64,000 bases of DNA from JAUCQB01 sp964586235. Its GTDB lineage: Bacteria > Planctomycetota > Phycisphaerae > UBA1845 > PWPN01. The translations under genes and the position numbers were made by a program. Positions 54,736 to 62,316 of the stretch are shown piece after piece; the stretch's first letter is position 1; each line of letters opens with the position of its first letter. The stretch lies in assembly GCA_964586235.1 (NCBI GenBank), contig CAZPIO010000006.1, positions 43,157 to 107,156 of the forward strand, in the 5' to 3' direction. The notes under the pieces were generated by a model that saw only the letters and a list, made by a program, of their open reading frames with translations, made no database searches and was not told the DNA's origin.

Positions 54736-55063
54736 GGCTCCTGCGGGCCCGGGCGCGCTGCCTTCCGTTCGCGCCGGAGGCAGCGCCCGGTACCGGTTCG
54801 GCCAGAGCGCTCCGGCTGCTCGTTCATTGCATTTGCGAGACAGCATGCAGATGTGACGCTTTGGCGTCGTTGTTGATCTCTGGAGCCTGATCCAGCCGAA
54901 GACCAGTTCTAGATATCATTGCTGCACGCAAGTTTCGATTTCAGGCCCTTTTAGGAGACTCTCGCTCCGTTTTCAGGCTGTGAGTTGCAGGGTATGAACT
55001 GGGCTCGCGAAACGATTCCAGATCTCGTAAGTATTGTGATTTCAAATAGTTTGGAGGTATGTT

Positions 55064-55092
55064 TTGACGCGGACAGGCGGCGACCTTATAAT
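55064..55092 (+). promoter_or_regulatory. Near-consensus sigma70 promoter
   Basis: TTGACG (55064-55069), exactly 17 bp, and a perfect TATAAT (55087-55092). It is the strongest promoter match seen in the window, and it drives no ORF; a terminator lies only about 65 bp downstream. Confidence 0.8.
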
Positions 55093-55097
55093 GATTC

Positions 55098-55169
55098 ACG
55101 AGGCGTAACCCTAGCTTACGGGAGAGAGAACAGCGACGATCGGCGACGGCTGGTCGTCGCGTTTTTTTT
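55098..55169 (+). ncRNA. Candidate small RNA of about 70 nt
   Basis: The predicted transcript starts near 55098, forms a 5-bp hairpin (CGTAA 55104-55108 / TTACG 55116-55120, 7-nt loop), has an exposed purine run GGAGAGAGAACA (55121-55132), and ends in a 7-bp terminator hairpin with a T8 tract. No ATG follows the purine run, so a leader peptide is unlikely. The layout (strong promoter, short structured RNA, terminator) is that of a small regulatory RNA, though a transcription attenuator for the methyltransferase gene 270 bp downstream is possible. It matches no family that I recognise. Confidence 0.6.
55133..55169 (+). terminator. Intrinsic terminator of the small RNA
   Basis: GCGACGA (55133-55139) pairs with TCGTCGC (55154-55160) around a 14-nt GC-rich loop, followed by G and eight T residues (55162-55169). 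The perfect 7-bp stem and the T-run meet the classical rho-independent pattern. Confidence 0.85.
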
Positions 55170-55435
55170 CGCCGTACTCTCCGCTCTCACCGAAGCTTGC
55201 AATTCAATCTTAAGCGCGCTCCTGGCGAGCGCGTCTGCTCGTCAGACTTGCCATGACCGATTCGGGCATTCAACCCTGGCCAGCAACGCGTCGGGGCGCC
55301 GCAACAGGGCGCCCGACATGTGTGGCAGAGACGATGCGCCGCACCTCGGCTTCGCGCTGCGACGCGGCGCCGAGAGCCTGAAGCTTGCGGCCTGCTCGGA
55401 GCACGGGTAAATTGGGGCGGCGCGCGAGGTATAAG

Positions 55436-56086
55436 ATGAAAGAGCATACGACCCGTAAGATCTACAACGTGTGGTCTTACTTTTACGACGTGTTTTGGCC
55501 GTCGATTGTCCATCGCCGAACCACACGGGCTATCGAACGGATGTGCATCCGGCCCGGGGACCGCGTACTGGACATTGGCGTGGGCACCGGGCTGGCGCTG
55601 GGCTCGTATCCGCCACATGCCAAGGTGGTCGGCATCGACCTGAGCGAAGGCATGCTTCGACGCGCCCGGAAGCGGATCGCCCAGAGCGGGATGAACTGGG
55701 TCAGCCTCACCCTGGGCAATGCCCTGGAGTTGCCGTTTGCGGACAACGTGTTCGATCACGTCCTGCTCAGCCATGTAGTGACGGTCGTCAGCGACCCGGT
55801 CAAGCTCATCGAGGAGACGCGGCGGGTGAGCAAACCGGGCGGCCAGATGGTCATCATCAACCACTTCCGGTCAAGCAACCGCATACTGGGGGCGATTGAG
55901 AAATGGCTATGTCCGTTGTGCCAGCACCTTGGCTGGAGGAGCGACCTGTGCCTCCAGGAGTTGGCTCAGGCGACCGGTCTGGAGGTCGACTTCCGCTACA
56001 AACTGGACAATGTGGACCTGTTCCAAACCGTGTTTATCACCAACCGACCCGCCCGCCGGCCGGAACGGCAGACGGCTGCCGCGTGA
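55436..56086 (+). CDS. Phospholipid N-methyltransferase-like (PmtA type)
   Basis: 216 residues from the ATG at 55436. It begins KEHTTRKIYNVWSYFYDVFWPSIVHRRT, characteristic of the PmtA/UbiE-like branch, followed by motif I VLDIGVGTGLAL, GIDLSEGMLRRAR, NALELPFADNVFDHVLLSHVVTVVSDP and KPGGQMVIINHF. PmtA enzymes add methyl groups to phosphatidylethanolamine to form phosphatidylcholine. UbiE-like quinone methylation is the alternative. The sRNA-like locus lies 267 bp upstream. Confidence 0.75.
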   Translation: MKEHTTRKIYNVWSYFYDVFWPSIVHRRTTRAIERMCIRPGDRVLDIGVGTGLALGSYPPHAKVVGIDLSEGMLRRARKRIAQSGMNWVSLTLGNALELPFADNVFDHVLLSHVVTVVSDPVKLIEETRRVSKPGGQMVIINHFRSSNRILGAIEKWLCPLCQHLGWRSDLCLQELAQATGLEVDFRYKLDNVDLFQTVFITNRPARRPERQTAAA

Positions 56087-56115
56087 GGCGGACCGGACCT
56101 GGGGTTATCCCGCAG

Positions 56116-56616
56116 ATGCGCAAGGGCTCGCGGAATCGTTTTGAGGTCTGCCGTCGAGGGCGATTGGCTCTCGGCGGGTTGTGCCTGCTGGCCGTCCTGT
56201 CAGCCACCGGATGTCGGCAGGGGTATCGCTGGGAGATATCCGGCGACGTCGCAAAGGCCGAGCAGCTCGCTCGCGAGCAGGGCAGAACCCTGTTCATCTT
56301 CTATCAGTTCTGGCTCGACTCGAACTCCAGCCGCATGAAAGGCCCTGAGCTGCTGTCCGACCCGCAGGTTGAGGCCGAATTCCAGGACACCGTGAACGTG
56401 CTGATCGACCGCGACTTTGGCGCGGCTTCCGTCGGCTACCTCCGGAGATACAAGGTCAGCACCTATCCCGCCTTCGTGCTGGTCGCCCCCGACGGGAAAT
56501 ACAAGGCCCTGGTCGGCGTCATCCATCGCGATCAATTCCTCGAGTGGGTCAAGGACTTCAAGGCCCGAGCCACTCAACCGGCCAGGCCAGACGGCAAGAA
56601 AGCGGCCGGCAAGTAA
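56116..56616 (+). CDS. Thioredoxin-fold lipoprotein without CxxC
   Basis: 166 residues from the ATG at 56116; longer frames are shadows of the previous gene. The signal peptide ends in lipobox ATGC (about 33-36). The domain EQLAREQGRTLFIFYQFWLDSNSSRM...FQDTVNVLIDRDFGAASVGYLRRYKVSTYPAFVLVAPDG is a thioredoxin fold with the cis-Pro (TYPAF), but the active-site position has DSNSS, so both cysteines are missing. It is likely a non-redox binding or chaperone-like domain in the envelope. Confidence 0.72.
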   Translation: MRKGSRNRFEVCRRGRLALGGLCLLAVLSATGCRQGYRWEISGDVAKAEQLAREQGRTLFIFYQFWLDSNSSRMKGPELLSDPQVEAEFQDTVNVLIDRDFGAASVGYLRRYKVSTYPAFVLVAPDGKYKALVGVIHRDQFLEWVKDFKARATQPARPDGKKAAGK

Positions 56617-56698
56617 ACTGTTCCCGCCTGCAGCCGGGCATCGCCGGGTCCGGAGCCTCGTCGCACGCCTCGTTGATCGCGAATTCTCTCTCGCGGGG

Positions 56699-56728
56699 TT
56701 GGCGCGCACGGCGTGATCTCTCTATAAT
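56699..56728 (+). promoter_or_regulatory. Promoter of the groES-like operon
   Basis: TTGGCG (56699-56704), 18 bp, and a perfect TATAAT (56723-56728). The leader of about 70 nt contains a stable CTTGCC-CTCG-GGCAAG hairpin whose foot touches the AGAGGAG ribosome site before the ATG at 56807. No CIRCE-type repeat is seen. Confidence 0.6.
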
Positions 56729-56806
56729 CAAACCGGTTTCCTGTGACGACGATTGCAGAACGTTCCTGAGTAACGATCTTGCCCTCGGGCAAGAGGAGAT
56801 TCCGCG

Positions 56807-57127
56807 ATGCGTGAGATCCGCCCCAAGAAGGCGAGGCTGGAGACGATTGAACCGCTCGGCAAACGGGTCCTCGTTCGGAAGGACGAGGACAGAAAGCGAA
56901 CCAAAGGCGGAATCGCGCTGCCTGACAACATCGAGATTCCCACGATCACCGGCCGGGTGGTGACCGTTTCGCAGCAGCTTTCGAACGACAACGATTTTCC
57001 TGTCCGGCAATACGACAAGGTGCTGTTCAACCCGAAGAACTCGATTCCCGTGGACTTCGAACCGGGTAATCAACTCTTCGTTGTGCCGCTCGATGACATC
57101 GTGGCCGTGTTCCGCGACCGTCGCTGA
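56807..57127 (+). CDS. Stand-alone GroES-like co-chaperonin
   Basis: 106 residues. The Cpn10 fold is clear: IEPLGKRVLVRKDEDRKRTKGGIALPDN (mobile loop with GGIAL), ITGRVVTV, DKVLFNPKN and LFVVPLDDIVAVF. The loop keeps the hydrophobic GroEL-contact pattern in an altered form, and the N-terminus is extended. No groEL follows, so it either serves a distant GroEL or has a specialised role. It appears to head an operon with btpA and ldcA. Confidence 0.8.
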   Translation: MREIRPKKARLETIEPLGKRVLVRKDEDRKRTKGGIALPDNIEIPTITGRVVTVSQQLSNDNDFPVRQYDKVLFNPKNSIPVDFEPGNQLFVVPLDDIVAVFRDRR

Positions 57128-57152
57128 TGCGAGCCGCTTTCGAGCCTGATTC

Positions 57153-57974
57153 ATGGACCAGCCGATCCGATCGCTGCCCAATCGAGCTTTGATCGGCATG
57201 GTGCATCTGCCTCCCCTGCCGGGCAGTCCGGCCTCGCGGCTGCCCCTGAGCAGGATCATCGACATGGCCCTCCAGGATGCTCGCGTGCTCAGCGAGACCG
57301 GGTTTGATGCCATCATCATCGAGAATTTCGGCGACGCGCCCTTCCGGGCGGTCCAGGTCGATCCACAGACGGTCGCGTGCATGACCCTGGTCGTTCAGGC
57401 GGTTCGGCAGGAGGTTTCTCTGCCCCTCGGGGTCAACGTCCTGCGCAACGATGCCATGGCGGCGTTGGCAATTGCCACTATTTGCAACCTCGCTTTCGTG
57501 AGGATTAACGTTCACACGGGAGTCTGCGCCACCGACCAGGGGATCATCGAGGGCCGGGCGGACGAGACGCTTCGATACCGTCGGCGGCTGGCCGGCGGGG
57601 CGACATGCGGACGGGCCCCGCGGGACGTGGCCATCCTCGCTGACGTGCACGTCAAGCATGCCACGCCGCTGCCGGCCCAGCCGATCAGCCAGGCTGCCGA
57701 GGAGGCCGCCTATCGCGGACGGGCCGACGGGCTGATTGTCAGCGGAACGGCCACGGGCCGGCCGACGGACATGAACGACCTTCGGGCGGTGCGGGCCGCC
57801 GTCCCGGACCGGCCGATCTACGTGGGCAGCGGCGCGACCGCGGCAACCGTGGGCGAGCTGCTGGCCGTGGCCGACGGCGTGATTGTGGGCACTTCAATCA
57901 AGCAGGACGGCATGACCACCGCTCCGGTGGATCCCGTCCGGGCGGCGGCGCTGGTCAAGGCCGCCAGGAGCTAG
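57153..57974 (+). CDS. BtpA/SgcQ family protein
   Basis: 273 residues. The TIM-barrel signature is distinct: GMVHLPPLPGSP, DAIIIENFGDAPF, PLGVNVLRNDAMAALAIA, FVRINVHTG, LADVHVKHATPL, GLIVSGTATG and VYVGSGATAATVGELL with GTSIK near the end. BtpA is needed for photosystem I stability in cyanobacteria, but bacterial relatives have unknown, probably enzymatic roles. It starts 25 bp after the groES-like gene and ends 4 bp before the LD-carboxypeptidase. Confidence 0.85.
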   Translation: MDQPIRSLPNRALIGMVHLPPLPGSPASRLPLSRIIDMALQDARVLSETGFDAIIIENFGDAPFRAVQVDPQTVACMTLVVQAVRQEVSLPLGVNVLRNDAMAALAIATICNLAFVRINVHTGVCATDQGIIEGRADETLRYRRRLAGGATCGRAPRDVAILADVHVKHATPLPAQPISQAAEEAAYRGRADGLIVSGTATGRPTDMNDLRAVRAAVPDRPIYVGSGATAATVGELLAVADGVIVGTSIKQDGMTTAPVDPVRAAALVKAARS

Positions 57975-57978
57975 GCAA

Positions 57979-59079
57979 ATGGCACGCGCAGCGAATCGGC
58001 CTCGTATCCATCTGACCGCCGTTGCCAGTTACGCGACCCAGGCGATGCAATTGCTGGGAGTCAGAAACGCCGGCGAACTGGTCGCCCTCGCATCCGCGAG
58101 ACTCAACGGCCGCTACGCGGTCACCGCCAGCGGCCCGATGATCTTCGCCCGGCAGGACGAGATGCACGGCGGCCGGTTCGATGATGCGGCTCGCGCTCGC
58201 GAGATCGAGGCGATCCTGGCGGACGACGACGTTGCCGCCCTGGTCACGGTCCGGGGCGGATCGTGGTTCACGCGGATCCTCGAGCGGATCGATTTTGACG
58301 TTCTGAAGCGCCGGCGCCGGACAATCCACGTTTTCGGCTTCAGCGAGATGACCAGCCTGATCGCGATTGTCGGAAGGTATCCAAAGGTTTTCGGCCTGCA
58401 CGACCTGGGGCCGCTGTTCCTCTTCGACGGCGTGCGGCGATTCATGACCCGGCGGGCCGAGGCGTATCTCCAGGCCGCGGAGATGCCGGTGGACCCGGCC
58501 CACTGTGCCGGTTTCGGCGCCGGCTGGGCCGCCGCGAAGTACCGGGAGATGTTCGCCGAGTTCGCCGCCGAGGTGGCCGACATTCTCGACGGCAGGGGCT
58601 CGCGGCGCGTGCCGGTGGGACGGTTGCTGGCGGGCAGGCTGCCGGCCGGCAAGCCGATCACCATCATCGGCGGCAATCTCAGCGTGCTCATGCCGCTGAT
58701 CGGCTCGCAGTATGCCGAGGCGATCGAGACCGCCGGCAAGTGGCTGGCGATCGAAGAGCTCAACGAGTCGGCCGGCTCGGTCGACCGCATGCTCGCCGGG
58801 TTGAAGCTGGCCGGACTGCTGGATGAGGTCGAGGGGATCATTCTCGGCGTCTGCCGCGACGGGGATGCCAACCTGACGCCGGCCGTCTTCGAGTCCCTCA
58901 AGCATCATCTGCCGGCCAACCGGAAGGTCCCTGTCGTCGAGATCACCAACTTCGGGCACGTCTACCCGATCGCTCCGTTGCCCATGCACCGCGAGGTCAC
59001 CCTCCGCTGCCGCCGCGCCGCTCGCGGCCCGACTCACGTGAGCATCGAGATCCCGTGGAGCCAGTGGGGCAGAAAGTAG
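57979..59079 (+). CDS. LD-carboxypeptidase, S66 family
   Basis: 366 residues, somewhat longer than LdcA (about 300). The S66 triad is visible: Ser122 in FGFSEMTSL, Glu259/260 in LAIEELNES, and His327 in NFGHVYP. VRGGSWFTRIL supplies the RGG substrate-binding turn. The N-terminus is divergent and has no signal peptide, as expected for a cytoplasmic LdcA that removes D-Ala from recycled muropeptides. The gap from btpA is 4 bp. Confidence 0.78.
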   Translation: MARAANRPRIHLTAVASYATQAMQLLGVRNAGELVALASARLNGRYAVTASGPMIFARQDEMHGGRFDDAARAREIEAILADDDVAALVTVRGGSWFTRILERIDFDVLKRRRRTIHVFGFSEMTSLIAIVGRYPKVFGLHDLGPLFLFDGVRRFMTRRAEAYLQAAEMPVDPAHCAGFGAGWAAAKYREMFAEFAAEVADILDGRGSRRVPVGRLLAGRLPAGKPITIIGGNLSVLMPLIGSQYAEAIETAGKWLAIEELNESAGSVDRMLAGLKLAGLLDEVEGIILGVCRDGDANLTPAVFESLKHHLPANRKVPVVEITNFGHVYPIAPLPMHREVTLRCRRAARGPTHVSIEIPWSQWGRK

Positions 59080-59147
59080 GGCCGACGCCCCCATCGGCCA
59101 TTGACGGTCGTGGAATTGATGTTGCTGATCGGTTCTTGGCCAGACAG

Positions 59148-59564
59148 ATGCTGCTCCGGATCGCGTCAACTGTTGTCCTCGGCTTTGTGGCTTTTGCCGC
59201 AAGCCGTTACGCAATTCGCCGTGGATACGGCCTGCTGCTTGTGCCAAGCGCGATCGCCGGTGTGATTGGCATGCTCATTGCCGGTTTGGAAGAGCTGCGG
59301 ATCGGGTATTTCGCTTACGAAGTACCCGGGTCTCTGGACGATTGGGTCGATCAGTCTCTCGGTTTTCTGATTTGCAGTGCCGGTCTTATCGTGCCGCTCG
59401 CGATCCTGGCGTCCGGCCTGCCTGACAGGCGTAAACCGAACGAGCGCTCGGTGCCCGGGTCGAAATGCGAGCAATGCGGCTATCCATTCCGCGGTTTGCC
59501 CGAGCCCCGCTGCCCCGAATGCGGCTGGCGGGCGGGCAGGGAGGGGTCGGATCGCAGTGGCTGA
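59148..59564 (+). CDS. Membrane protein with C-terminal zinc ribbon
   Basis: 138 residues from the ATG at 59148; the frame opens from a GTG inside the preceding gene but that start is less likely. Three or so hydrophobic helices (about 2-55 and 80-100) are followed by a zinc ribbon C-x2-C...C-x2-C with GLPEPRCPECG, a motif widespread in Planctomycetota. Its 3' end overlaps the end of the antitoxin-like gene on the opposite strand by 85 bp. Function is unknown. Confidence 0.6.
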   Translation: MLLRIASTVVLGFVAFAASRYAIRRGYGLLLVPSAIAGVIGMLIAGLEELRIGYFAYEVPGSLDDWVDQSLGFLICSAGLIVPLAILASGLPDRRKPNERSVPGSKCEQCGYPFRGLPEPRCPECGWRAGREGSDRSG

Positions 59565-59806
59565 ATCGCCGACTTGGCCTTCAAGGCGTCGGCCAGAACC
59601 TCCTGGTCGGTTGCTCCGCGAGGCAGCGAGACGAGTCCGCTCGCCTTGCGGGCGATCGGAGGCAGAGAAGTCTTTGCCCGCTTGCGTTCCGTCATCATCC
59701 GTACGAAACGCTCGAACATGGCCGAAACGGTGGTACCATTTTCCTCGGCCAGCTTCCTCGCCTGCTCGATAACAGACGAGTCGACGCTGAGCACAAGTCT
59801 CTTCAT
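59480..59806 (-). CDS. DUF6364-type antitoxin, orphan with altered C-terminus
   Basis: 108 residues from the ATG at 59806. Residues 1-75 (KRLVLSVDSSVIEQARKLAEENGTTVSAMFERFVRMM...ASGLVSLPRGATDQEVLADALKAK) match the ribbon-helix-helix DUF6364 antitoxins. The expected short ending after ALxxKYG is replaced by about 30 residues (PLRSDPSLPARQ...) that merely read through the opposite strand of the zinc-ribbon gene. No PIN toxin follows. It is probably a relic of a toxin-antitoxin module. Confidence 0.6.
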   Translation of the reverse strand: MKRLVLSVDSSVIEQARKLAEENGTTVSAMFERFVRMMTERKRAKTSLPPIARKASGLVSLPRGATDQEVLADALKAKSAIQPLRSDPSLPARQPHSGQRGSGKPRNG

Positions 59807-59940
59807 GGTCGGGCACTCCAACGCATCTTGATTCCATATTCTTATGTGCGTCAATCGTTGACAGGCCAAGCCTGACCCGGCAATGATGAGGCCCCGGTGA
59901 TCAGGGCGTAGTCCATTGGTCATCCTTTGGGAGCTCAAAC

Positions 59941-62313
59941 ATGCGAATAATCGTATCTTGCAGCTTGATGATGATGGCCTTGCTTCCACTCGGCGGCTGC
60001 GCTGTCGACGCCACTCTTTTTGACCCGCAGCAGCAGGCCGCACGCCATGCTATCGAGTTAAGCAGGCCCGCCCAGGACTTCTTCGAGGGGGCAGTGCTGG
60101 GCAACGGCGGGCTCGGCGCGATCGTCCGCACACGGCCGGACTCGGTGCTGATCCACCTCGGCCACAACGATGTGTGGGACATCCGCATCGCCGAGAACAA
60201 CAAGGACAAGCTGGTGACCTTCGATGAACTCTGGAGCCGGCTGAAACGCGGCACACCGGAGGATAAGGCGTGGTTTGATGACTACTGCAAGATTGCCCGC
60301 GCAAACTACGCCCAGCCGTACCCGCGGCCGTGGCCGTGCGGGTCGGTGCTGCTGGGCTTCGATCGACGGCAGGCCGAACTGCTCGGCCACCGCGTGCGAA
60401 TCGACAACGGTCTGTGCGAGGTGTTCTTCCTGATCGACGGCAAGCGGGTGTGCCTGGAAGTCTTCACCGACATGCAGACCGATCGGCTCTGGCTGCGGAT
60501 GGTCGATGGCAATGGCCGGCCGATTCAGGCTCCGTTCAATCGCGTGCGGCTCATGCCCGAGAAAGGGATGGAGACGAAGACAGCCGCAACCGCGGACACG
60601 CTGTCGTTTCGCCAGGTGCTGCCGGTGCTTGGCGATGCCCGCGCCAAGGACAAGGCCCTGCGGGTCTCGGTACGGGTCAGCGGCAAGGTCGAGCCGAAGC
60701 TCGAGCAAAGGGGCCCGTTCGTGGCCTGCCTGGAGTTGAACCACGGCCTGGCGAGCCAGGTGCCGGATGTGCCGGGCAACTCGCCCGAACCGTCGGTCGA
60801 GAGCTTCTCAAAGGCCGCCACCGCCCGTGATGCTGCGTGGCGGCAATACTGGAGCCACTCGGGCGTTCAATTAACCGACGACCTCCTGGAACGCACCTGG
60901 TATCGCAACCTGTACTTCCTCAACTGTTCAGTACGGCCGGGCGCCACCTGCCCGGGCCTGTTCGCCAACTGGAGCTACCGCAACATCGGGACGGCCTGGC
61001 ACGGCGACTACCACACCAACTACAACCTGCAGCAGCCGTTCTGGGTGACCTTCTCAGCCAACCAGGTCGAAAAACACCTGCCCTATGTCGAACTCGTCCA
61101 CTTCCTGCTGCCCGTCAGCCGCGACTGGGCCCGCACTTTCTACAAGCTGCCCGGTGCGTTCTTCCCGCACTCGGCGTACCCCGTCGAGATGAACATGATG
61201 CCGTATCCGGTGCCCACCTGGGGCGCCGAGGTCTGCGAGACGCCGTGGGTGGTACAGAGCCTCTGGTGGCACTATCTGTACACGATGGACAAGGGCTTCC
61301 TGCGAGACCGGGCCCTCGGGCCGATCCGCGAGGCGGTGCAGTTCCTGAACGCGTACATGCGCCGACCCGATGCTCACGGCCCGCAGTGGGGTGACGACAA
61401 GTTCCACATCTACCCGACGGTGGTGCCGGAGCTCCATGGCCTGCGAGTCGATCCGGCGTTCTCGGCCGACTGCAACGTCGACCTGACGCTGACGAAGTTC
61501 GTTTTCAGAGCGTATCTCCAGGCATGCGAGACACTGGGGCTACAGGGCCAGGAAGCCGAGTTAATGAAACAGGTGCGAGAGATCCTCGACCATTTCCCCG
61601 CGTATCCGACCAAGGAAAGCCGGTACGGGCAGGTCTACGTTTCGGTGGCCGGTGAGACCCCGGAGCAGGTCTACAACACGCCCAACCCGCTGATGAGCGT
61701 CTTTCCCGGCGAGGACGTGGGCCTGCACTCGCCGCCGGATGTGCTGCAAACGGCCCGCAACACCTGGCGAAACCAGCTCAACGAGGGCGGCAACGAGCTG
61801 GTGTTCCTGAACCTCCAGGGCGCACGCATCGGCATGCTGGACCTGGAGAGGTTCAAGAGACAGATCAACTACTGCCTGCTGCCCAACGGCACGTGCGCTG
61901 ACATGGTTCTTCAGGCGGGCGGTCGTTACAGCGACGATACGGATTACGCCTTCATGGCGCCCATGGGCATCTGGTTTGAGAACTTCTCGCTGCCGGTGGT
62001 GATCAACGAGTGCCTTCTGCAGAGCTACACCGGCACGCTGCGGCTGTTTCCCAATTGGCCGTTGGATTGCGAGGCCGGTTTCCAGGACCTGCGAGCGGTT
62101 GGGGCATTTCTGGTCAGTGCGCAATGCGCGGATAGCCGCGTTCAGTGGGTTCGGGTCAAAGCCGAGGCAGGCGGGCCGCTGAGACTGATCAATCCCTGGC
62201 GAGGGCCGGTCGAGATCACCCGCGACGGCGCAAAGATCGCCCTCCGCGGCAGGACACTGGTGGTAGACACAAAGCCCGGCGAGGTGCTTGTCTTTCGGAC
62301 AAAGGGCATATAG
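59941..62313 (+). CDS. Lipoprotein glycosidase, GH95-like six-hairpin fold
   Basis: 790 residues, lipobox LGGC (about 18-21). The N-terminal beta domain has AVLGNGGLGAIVRTRPDSVLIHLGHNDVWD, followed by a linker and an (alpha/alpha)6 barrel with WYRNLYFLNCSVRPG, GTAWHGDYHTNYNLQQPFW and WVVQSLWWHYLYTMDKGFLRD. This layout fits GH95 (alpha-L-fucosidase/galactosidase) and relatives. The Asp and Glu residues in the GDYHTNYNLQ and KFVFRAYLQA regions are candidate catalytic groups. It is followed 3 bp later by the GH172-like gene, a probable two-gene operon. Confidence 0.72.
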   Translation: MRIIVSCSLMMMALLPLGGCAVDATLFDPQQQAARHAIELSRPAQDFFEGAVLGNGGLGAIVRTRPDSVLIHLGHNDVWDIRIAENNKDKLVTFDELWSRLKRGTPEDKAWFDDYCKIARANYAQPYPRPWPCGSVLLGFDRRQAELLGHRVRIDNGLCEVFFLIDGKRVCLEVFTDMQTDRLWLRMVDGNGRPIQAPFNRVRLMPEKGMETKTAATADTLSFRQVLPVLGDARAKDKALRVSVRVSGKVEPKLEQRGPFVACLELNHGLASQVPDVPGNSPEPSVESFSKAATARDAAWRQYWSHSGVQLTDDLLERTWYRNLYFLNCSVRPGATCPGLFANWSYRNIGTAWHGDYHTNYNLQQPFWVTFSANQVEKHLPYVELVHFLLPVSRDWARTFYKLPGAFFPHSAYPVEMNMMPYPVPTWGAEVCETPWVVQSLWWHYLYTMDKGFLRDRALGPIREAVQFLNAYMRRPDAHGPQWGDDKFHIYPTVVPELHGLRVDPAFSADCNVDLTLTKFVFRAYLQACETLGLQGQEAELMKQVREILDHFPAYPTKESRYGQVYVSVAGETPEQVYNTPNPLMSVFPGEDVGLHSPPDVLQTARNTWRNQLNEGGNELVFLNLQGARIGMLDLERFKRQINYCLLPNGTCADMVLQAGGRYSDDTDYAFMAPMGIWFENFSLPVVINECLLQSYTGTLRLFPNWPLDCEAGFQDLRAVGAFLVSAQCADSRVQWVRVKAEAGGPLRLINPWRGPVEITRDGAKIALRGRTLVVDTKPGEVLVFRTKGI

Positions 62314-62316
62314 AGC

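Noticed and set aside
56729..56806. CIRCE (HrcA) operator ahead of the groES-like gene.
   Set aside because: No TTAGCACTC / GAGTGCTAA pair is present; only a short unrelated hairpin is seen.
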